From: Vibrio penaeicida
Lineage (GTDB): Bacteria; Pseudomonadota; Gammaproteobacteria; Enterobacterales; Vibrionaceae
Length of the DNA stretch: 64,000 nt
Assembly (NCBI RefSeq): GCF_002933855.1
Contig: NZ_BFAQ01000015.1
Location: 163,187 to 227,186, forward strand
Reading direction: 5' to 3'
The translations under genes and the position numbers were made by a program. Below the pieces are notes generated by a model, which saw only the letters and a program-made list of their open reading frames with translations, was not told the DNA's origin and searched no databases. How positions within the stretch are numbered: the stretch's first letter is position 1; the number at the start of each line of letters is the position of its first letter. This document shows, piece after piece, positions 59,801 to 64,000 of the stretch.

Positions 59801-60509
59801 GCGCATTGTAAAAACCTTCCGTAGTTTGACCAGAAAGTGTCCGACCAGATGCATCGGTTATCGTACCTGAAATCATAACGGGCAATTCAATGCCCATTTC
59901 TTCAAATACAGATTCAACCGCAAATGCACATGCTTTAGCGTTCAACGTATCAAAAATTGTTTCAAGAAGAATAAGGTGTGAACCACCTTTGATGAGTGCG
60001 CGCGTCGATTCAGAATACGCTTCGACTAACTCGTCAAAACTCACGTTACGATATCCAGGGTCATTTACATCTGGAGAGATCGAACACGTTCGGTTAGTGG
60101 GACCAAGAACGCCAGCAACATAGCGTGGCCTGTCTGGGTTTTTTGCCGTCCATTCATCAGCAGCTTCTCTTGCCAGCTTCGCTGCTTCGAAGTTGATCTC
60201 TTCGCTCAGGCTTTCCATATCATAGTCAGCCATTGCAATGGTGGTGGCATTGAATGTGTTGGTTTCTAATATGTCAGCACCTGCTTCGAGATACTGACTG
60301 TGTATGTCTTTAATAAGCTGAGGCTGAGACAAAACTAAAAGGTCATTGTTCCCTTTTAAATCACAGTGCCAATCGGAAAAGCGCTCACCACGATAATCCT
60401 CTTCTTCCAACTTTAAGTCCTGAATCATGGTACCCATACCACCATCGATGAGCATAATTCTTCGGGAAAGTTGTTGTTCGATTTGTTGTCTTAAATTGCT
60501 TCCAGCCAC
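56829..60509 (-). CDS. metH: Cobalamin-dependent methionine synthase
   Basis: A 1226-residue modular enzyme (E. coli 1227) that methylates homocysteine using methyltetrahydrofolate and B12. Module order: homocysteine-binding with zinc Cys motif [11 protein letters not shown] (about 310); pterin domain ([14 protein letters not shown]); B12-binding with [11 protein letters not shown] (axial His near 759) and [17 protein letters not shown] activation domain at the end ([19 protein letters not shown]). No B12 riboswitch was seen upstream, but a MetJ-like tandem box is present. Confidence 0.98.
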   Translation of the reverse strand: MAGSNLRQQIEQQLSRRIMLIDGGMGTMIQDLKLEEEDYRGERFSDWHCDLKGNNDLLVLSQPQLIKDIHSQYLEAGADILETNTFNATTIAMADYDMESLSEEINFEAAKLAREAADEWTAKNPDRPRYVAGVLGPTNRTCSISPDVNDPGYRNVSFDELVEAYSESTRALIKGGSHLILLETIFDTLNAKACAFAVESVFEEMGIELPVMISGTITDASGRTLSGQTTEGFYNALRHVKPISFGLNCALGPDELRQYVEELSRISECSVSAHPNAGLPNAFGEYDLSPEDMAEHIGEWARAGFLNLVGGCCGTTPEHIRQMALACEGVPPRKLPTIPVACRLSGLEPLTIAKDTLFVNVGERTNVTGSARFKRLIKEELYDEALDVARQQVENGAQIIDINMDEGMLDAEACMVRFLNLCASEPEISKVPIMVDSSKWEVIEAGLKCIQGKGIVNSISLKEGKEKFLEQAKLIRRYGAAVVVMAFDEVGQAETRERKLEICTNAYNILVGEIGFPPEDIIFDPNIFAVATGIEEHNNYAVDFIEAVGDIKRKLPHAMISGGVSNVSFSFRGNNYVREAIHAVFLYHCFKNGMDMGIVNAGQLEVYDNVPEKLREAVEDVVLNRRNDGTERLLDIAAEFAGKGVGKEEDASALEWRSYPVEKRLEHALVKGITEFIVDDTEEARQNATKPLEVIEGPLMDGMNVVGDLFGEGKMFLPQVVKSARVMKQAVAHLEPYINASKQAGSTNGKILLATVKGDVHDIGKNIVGVVLQCNNYEIIDLGVMVSCEKILKVAKEENVDIVGLSGLITPSLDEMVHVAKEMERQGFELPLLIGGATTSKAHTAVKIEQNYHKPVVYVNNASRAVGVCTSLLSNELYPGFVEKLDADYVRVRDQHNRKKPRTKPVTVERARDNRVAIDWRNYTPPVPAKPGVHVFEDFEISTLRQYIDWTPFFMTWSLVGKYPAIFEHEEVGEEAQRLFKDANDLLDRVEREGLLEARGMCALFPAASVGDDIEVYTDESRTEVAHTLYNLRQQTEKPKGFNYCLSDYIAPKSSGKKDWIGAFAVTGGIGERELADAYKAQGDDYNAIMIQAVADRLAEAFAEYLHEQVRKEIWGYAKDEDLGNEDLIREKYQGIRPAPGYPACPEHTEKGTLWEMLKVEEAIDMSLTTSYAMWPGASVSGWYFSHPDSRYFAIAQIQEDQARDYAERKGWEWEEAEKWLGPNLN

Positions 60510-60558
60510 ACTACAGCCTCATTCCTTATCTTTGCTCTCATCCTACCATACATCCAAT

Positions 60559-60574
60559 AGAAATCTAGACGTCC
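60559..60574. promoter_or_regulatory. Candidate MetJ operator upstream of metH
   Basis: Two adjacent met boxes, AGAAATCT (6/8) and AGACGTCC (7/8 to AGACGTCT), lie 50-65 bp upstream of the metH start on the divergent region with the antiporter gene. MetJ binds tandem 8-bp boxes. Confidence 0.55.
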
Positions 60575-60709
60575 AAACCAGTAAATTATCGATCTATCAC
60601 TGCTGCTTTTTTGCTAAATAGATGAGCAAAAAAAGTATTTGATATTGTGCAAAAGTAGGAGGAAAATCCGCCAATCACACATTTTGTTACATTTGGGATA
60701 CCCTAGGTC

Positions 60710-61978
60710 ATGTCTGTTTATTACACCCTGTGCTTTCTTTCCGCAGCTGCAATGCTGATCGCATTTATAAACAGTAAGATAGGAAAGATGCAGACAACAA
60801 TAGCCATCACCGCAGGTGCGCTGATCTTATCGCTATTTATTATTATTGCAGGTCAAAACGATTGGTTTCACTTAACCAAAGTCGCTGCTGGAACAATGAG
60901 TACAATTAATTTTGAAGCGTTTTTGCTCAAAGGCGTATTAGGCTTTCTTTTGTTTGCCGGTGGATTGGGAATAAAGCTTCCTAATATGGAAGATCAAAAG
61001 TGGGAAATTACAATTTTAGCGCTTGGTGCCACATTGTTTTCAACGGCGTTTATTGGCGGTGCGCTCTACCTATTCTGTCAAGTAATTGGTATTCAATTCG
61101 ATCTCGTATACTGTTTGCTTTTCGGAGCTCTTATCTCACCAACCGATCCCATTGCGGTGCTGGCCATCGTGAAAAAGCTTGATGCTCCCAAACGCATCTC
61201 AACTCAAATTGAAGGTGAATCCCTTTTTAATGATGGATTTGGTCTCGTCATTTTTGTCACGCTTTATACCATGGCATTTGGTACGGAATCCCCTACTATA
61301 ACAAGCGTTACTTTACTGTTTGCTCAAGAAGCTATTGGCGGCGTCGTATATGGTTTTGCCCTTGGATTACTATTCCATTATTTAATCAGCGCTACCAACG
61401 ATCATTCTATGGAGCTCTTATTAACGATAGGAATTCCGACTGCAGGGTATGCCTTTGCAGATGTAATTCACGTATCCGGTCCATTGGCCATGGTGGTTTC
61501 GGGGATTATGATCGGCAACTGGACTCGATTTATCGGCTTTTCAAAAGAAAGTGAAGAGCACTTAGATCATTTCTGGGAGTTAGTCGATGAATTTTTAAAT
61601 GGTGTTTTATTCTTACTTATCGGTATGTCTATGCTTCTGTTTGAATTCCATCACGAAGATTGGATCCTAATGGCATTTTCCATCCCCCTTGTTTTGACCA
61701 GTCGATATTTGAGTGTTTGGCTCTCTTATTTAGGCTTCACTCGATACCGTAGCTACAATTCTTGGTCAGTAAAAATTCTCACGTGGGGAGGGCTTAGAGG
61801 AGGGCTAGCTCTCGCAATGGCTCTATCTATTCCTCCTGGTATTTTGGTGATTCCTGATAAGCTGATTGACGTAAAAGAGATCATTCTCGTGATGACTTAT
61901 TCTGTTGTTGTATTTTCCATTCTTATACAGGGCTCCACTATTACCCCAATGATAGAGAAAGCCAAAAAAGAAGAATAA
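60710..61978 (+). CDS. CPA1-family Na+/H+ (cation/proton) antiporter
   Basis: A 422-residue polytopic transporter with about 12 membrane segments. The CPA1 signature in TM5-6 is visible: FGALISPTDPIAVLAIVKKL and GESLFNDGFGLVIFV (ND ion-binding pair). RGGLALAMALSIP near the end is typical. The length lacks a long cytoplasmic C-terminal domain, unlike many NhaP proteins. Likely Na+ (or K+)/H+ exchange for pH and salt homeostasis; ion specificity is not decided. Divergent from metH and convergent with metA. Confidence 0.9.
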   Translation: MSVYYTLCFLSAAAMLIAFINSKIGKMQTTIAITAGALILSLFIIIAGQNDWFHLTKVAAGTMSTINFEAFLLKGVLGFLLFAGGLGIKLPNMEDQKWEITILALGATLFSTAFIGGALYLFCQVIGIQFDLVYCLLFGALISPTDPIAVLAIVKKLDAPKRISTQIEGESLFNDGFGLVIFVTLYTMAFGTESPTITSVTLLFAQEAIGGVVYGFALGLLFHYLISATNDHSMELLLTIGIPTAGYAFADVIHVSGPLAMVVSGIMIGNWTRFIGFSKESEEHLDHFWELVDEFLNGVLFLLIGMSMLLFEFHHEDWILMAFSIPLVLTSRYLSVWLSYLGFTRYRSYNSWSVKILTWGGLRGGLALAMALSIPPGILVIPDKLIDVKEIILVMTYSVVVFSILIQGSTITPMIEKAKKEE

Positions 61979-61984
61979 AAACAA

Positions 61985-62012
61985 AGGGCAGCGATTACGC
62001 TGCCCGAATTTT
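61985..62012. terminator. Bidirectional terminator antiporter / metA
   Basis: GGGCAGCG-ATTA-CGCTGCCC (61986-62005), followed by GAATTTTA on plus and TTTGTTTTTA on minus. Confidence 0.85.
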
Positions 62013-62020
62013 ATAGCGAT

Positions 62021-62965
62021 TTATTCTTCGTCTTTCGTAAAATTAGCTTCCGAAAAAAGAGACAAGTCATATGGTGTCTGCTGATAAACACAGTAGTTTA
62101 GCCAATTTAGAAATAACAAATGTCCGTGGCTTCGCCAACTGGCATTAGGTTTGTTATCAGGGTTGTTGTTTGGGTAGTAATTGACAGGAATCGGTGGCTC
62201 CATCCCCTCCCCTAGATCTCTCACATATTCGTTATGTAATGTGTGAGAGTCATATTCAGGGTGTCCGGTGACAAATACATTTCGCTTATCCTTCGTTGTC
62301 GCAAGATAAACACCGGCAACATCCGATGTAGCCAAAATATCTAAGTCTGTATGCTCCGATAAATATTCTGGTGAGAAGTCAGCATATCGAGAATGTGGTG
62401 CTAAGAAAGTGTCATCAAACCCTCTCAGAACAGGGTGGTAGGGTTGCAAGACTTGATGCTGATACACTCCAGACAACTTTTCTTTCCGAGTGCGTTTAGG
62501 CAGATTGTACAGTAGCTTTAAACCAGCTTGCGCAGCCCAACATACATATAATGTTGAGGTTACATGCTCTTTTGCCCAGTTCATGATTGTTTGAAGGTGC
62601 TCCCAATAGATAACATCTTCAAATTGAACGAGCCCTAATGGTGCACCTGTAATAATTAACCCATCAAAGTTCTTGTTTTTCACCATTTCGAACTGACGAT
62701 AAAACGTATCTAAGTGTTCTGTTGGCGTATTCTTACTTGGTCGATTATCAATTCTTAATAGCTCTACGTCTATCTGTAATGGGCTATTTGATAATAGGCG
62801 AAGAAACTGAGTTTCCGTTTCAATCTTCTTCGGCATTAAATTAAGAATGAGTACTTTAAGTGGGCGTATTTCCTGCGTCGTTGCGCGAGACTCTGGCATT
62901 ACAAATATATTTTCATGCCTTAGCGTATCCAAAGCTGGCAATTGATCAGGAATCTTAATGGGCAT
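62021..62965 (-). CDS. metA: Homoserine O-succinyltransferase
   Basis: A 314-residue enzyme catalysing the first dedicated step of methionine synthesis (acylation of homoserine). N-terminal [20 protein letters not shown] and [20 protein letters not shown] are family hallmarks. The nucleophile lies in [15 protein letters not shown] (Cys142-type), the His/Glu pair in [23 protein letters not shown] lies before the ATG. Succinyl rather than acetyl use is inferred from similarity to enteric MetA. MetJ-type boxes lie in the promoter. Confidence 0.95.
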   Translation of the reverse strand: MPIKIPDQLPALDTLRHENIFVMPESRATTQEIRPLKVLILNLMPKKIETETQFLRLLSNSPLQIDVELLRIDNRPSKNTPTEHLDTFYRQFEMVKNKNFDGLIITGAPLGLVQFEDVIYWEHLQTIMNWAKEHVTSTLYVCWAAQAGLKLLYNLPKRTRKEKLSGVYQHQVLQPYHPVLRGFDDTFLAPHSRYADFSPEYLSEHTDLDILATSDVAGVYLATTKDKRNVFVTGHPEYDSHTLHNEYVRDLGEGMEPPIPVNYYPNNNPDNKPNASWRSHGHLLFLNWLNYCVYQQTPYDLSLFSEANFTKDEE

Positions 62966-62986
62966 CTTACTTTCTCCCTAAAGCGT

Positions 62987-63012
62987 TTAGACGTCTATAT
63001 GTCCAGACTATA
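62987..63012 (-). promoter_or_regulatory. MetJ operator in the metA promoter
   Basis: A perfect met box AGACGTCT (62989-62996) abuts two weaker boxes ATATGTCC and AGACTATA at 8-bp phase. On the minus strand TATAGT at about 63007-63012 can serve as -10, so MetJ would block RNA polymerase. The rest of 63013-63180 has no recognised gene. Confidence 0.75.
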
Positions 63013-63149
63013 TCAGCTAATACCGTATGTCGAGCAGAAACTTTAAGGGAAATGGAACTATCAAATTGAGTAACTATTATGAGTCAAAGACGGCTACTGG
63101 AGCTTTTTTATAGATAAAATACATTAGTTCATAATGACAAAAGCCCACT

Positions 63150-63245
63150 CTATTCGACCTGGCATACTAGTAAGTGATAGGGCTATTGCAGTTACACTCG
63201 ACTGGATTTGTTCGACCACAAGTTGATTACGTAGCTCTAAAACTC
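63150..63245 (-). repeat. Decayed outermost copy of the tRNA-Asp-derived repeat
   Basis: CGACTGGATTTGTTCGACC, then AAGTTGATTACGTAGCTC and AAACTCAAAAACCTC, align with the intact unit (CGACCGGGACTCGTTCGACC and so on) with many substitutions. The left boundary is uncertain. Confidence 0.6.
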
Positions 63246-63831
63246 AAAAACCTCAACATTTCTACTGAGGTTTCTTAAATAAATGGGGGAGTGGCTGGGG
63301 TCGCACACGACCGGGACTCGTTCAACCGTAGGTTGAATGTATCTTTCTAAACGCAAAAAACCTCAGCATTTCTACTAAGGTTTCTTAAATAAATGGCGGA
63401 GCGGCTGGGGTCGCACACGACCGGGACTCGTTCGACCGTAGGTTGAATGTACCTTCCTAAACGCAAAAACCTCAGCATTTCTGCTAAGGTTTCTTAAATA
63501 AATGGTGGAGTGGCTGGGGTCGCACACGACCGGGGCTCGTTCAACCGTAGGTTGAATATACCTTCCTAAACGCAAAAAACCTCAGCATTTCTACTGAGGT
63601 TTCTTAAATAGATGACGGAGTGGCTGGGGTCGCACACGACCGGGACTCGTTCAAGCGTAGGTTGAATGTGCCTTCCTAAACGCAAAAACCTCAGCATTTC
63701 TGCTGAGGTTTCTCAAATAAATGGCGGAGCAGCTGGGGTCGCACACGACCGGGACTCGTTCGACCGTAGGTTGAATGTACCTTTCTAAACGCAAAAAACC
63801 TCAGCATTTCTGCTAAGGTTTCTTAAATAGA
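63246..63831 (-). repeat. Tandem 109-110 bp repeats: tRNA-Asp 3' end plus terminator
   Basis: Six terminator hairpins begin at 63246, 63356, 63465, 63575, 63684 and 63794 (periods 110, 109, 110, 109, 110). Between them are five units. Each unit, read on the minus strand, ends in a copy of the tRNA-Asp 3' terminus CCACTCCGCCA (zero to two changes) followed by the tRNA-Asp 3' flank. The unit body carries two small hairpins, TTCAACC-TAC-GGTTGAA and GGTCG-TGTG-CGACC, largely conserved. The first terminator (63794) is that of the real tRNA-Asp. No reading frame is maintained because the period is not a multiple of three. Confidence 0.92.
63794..63826 (-). terminator. Intrinsic terminator of tRNA-Asp
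   Basis: Minus strand AAGAAACCTTAGC-AGAAAT-GCTGAGGTTTTTT, stem of 7 or more base pairs with one U-G pair and a T run, a few nt after the CCA end. Confidence 0.9.
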
Positions 63832-63908
63832 TGGCGGAGTGGACGGGACTCGAACCCGCGACCCCCGGCGTGACAGGCCGGTATTCTAACCAACTGAACT
63901 ACCACTCC
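63832..63908 (-). tRNA. tRNA-Asp (anticodon GTC)
   Basis: 77-nt tRNA with encoded CCA. Acceptor GGAGTGG/CCACTCC with discriminator G. D-arm AGTTCAGTTGGTTAGAAT. Anticodon stem CCGGC/GCCGG around CTGTCAC (GTC). T-arm GCGGGTTCGAGTCCCGT. It is nearly identical to E. coli tRNA-Asp in its core. The flank up to 64000 (upstream of the tRNA) holds no recognised gene, and the promoter may lie there or beyond the edge. Confidence 0.97.
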
Positions 63909-64000
63909 GCAGTGGTATCTTTACTAAATAAAGTCTTATGGTTAGCTCGCTTTATCTAGTTTTGCCTTCAGATTGTTCAAAATCTGAAAACATAAAGTAA

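Noticed and set aside
60510..60709. Cobalamin riboswitch upstream of metH
   Set aside because: No B12-box-like sequence or long structured leader was seen. Only met boxes were visible.
63375..63575. 66-codon basic open frame on the minus strand across the tRNA-Asp repeats
   Set aside because: It recalls the Tpr peptide of E. coli rtT, but the repeat period of 109-110 bp shifts frame at every unit, so no coding sequence is conserved between copies, and no ribosome site was seen.
63246..63831. CRISPR array
   Set aside because: Units are 109-110 bp and similar along their whole length. There are no unique spacers of 30-40 bp and no cas genes. The units are tRNA-derived.
63246..63831. Additional intact tRNA-Asp genes in the array
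   Set aside because: Only the 3' 11 nt and flank match. No D-arm or anticodon stem can be formed in the units.

Overview
The window looks like chromosomal DNA of a Vibrio (Vibrionaceae). It carries the complete mannose-sensitive haemagglutinin (MSHA) type IV pilus locus between mreB and ssb. It also has the Vibrio order ssb, qstR-like regulator, galU, uvrA, PglL-type ligase, aminotransferase, lysC, metH. The proteins resemble gammaproteobacterial families throughout. Species was not determined.

Layout. 1-2.6 kb: end of mlaB, ibaG, murA and an acyltransferase (envelope). 2.6-7.8 kb (minus): pepA, holC, valS. 7.9-10.7 kb: lptF-lptG (LPS export) facing an RDD protein. 10.8-13.3 kb: tRNA-Leu(CAA), a decayed copy of its 3' end plus terminator, then a small restriction-modification island (putative nuclease converging with a HaeIII-like C5 methyltransferase). 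13.4-26.3 kb: pmbA and darP (yjgA) divergent, then the minus-strand run mreB-mreC-mreD-maf-rng-yhdP-nitrilase-tldD (cell shape, RNA processing, envelope, TldD/PmbA protease). 26.4-46.0 kb (minus): mshH-I-J-K-L-M-N-E-G-F then mshB-A-C-D-O-P-Q, that is regulator, assembly machine, secretin, motor ATPase, major pilin MshA and minor pilins. 46.3-54.9 kb: ssb (minus), qstR-like regulator, galU, uvrA with a LexA box, a PglL/Wzy_C glycan ligase, and a class V aminotransferase (minus). 55-63 kb: lysine riboswitch and lysC, metH, CPA1 antiporter, metA. metH and metA both carry MetJ-type boxes, so this end is an aspartate-family/methionine block. 63.2-63.9 kb: tRNA-Asp on the minus strand followed by tandem 109-110 bp repeats, each made of the tRNA 3' end plus a terminator.

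Most of the window is conserved housekeeping DNA. The best leads for something new are the tRNA-3'-end repeats at both tRNA loci (reminiscent of the E. coli tyrT/rtT arrangement), the R-M island with an unrecognised nuclease, the LexA box built into the galU terminator, and several intergenic hairpin elements. All assignments come from reading the sequence and remembered family features. No database search was run.
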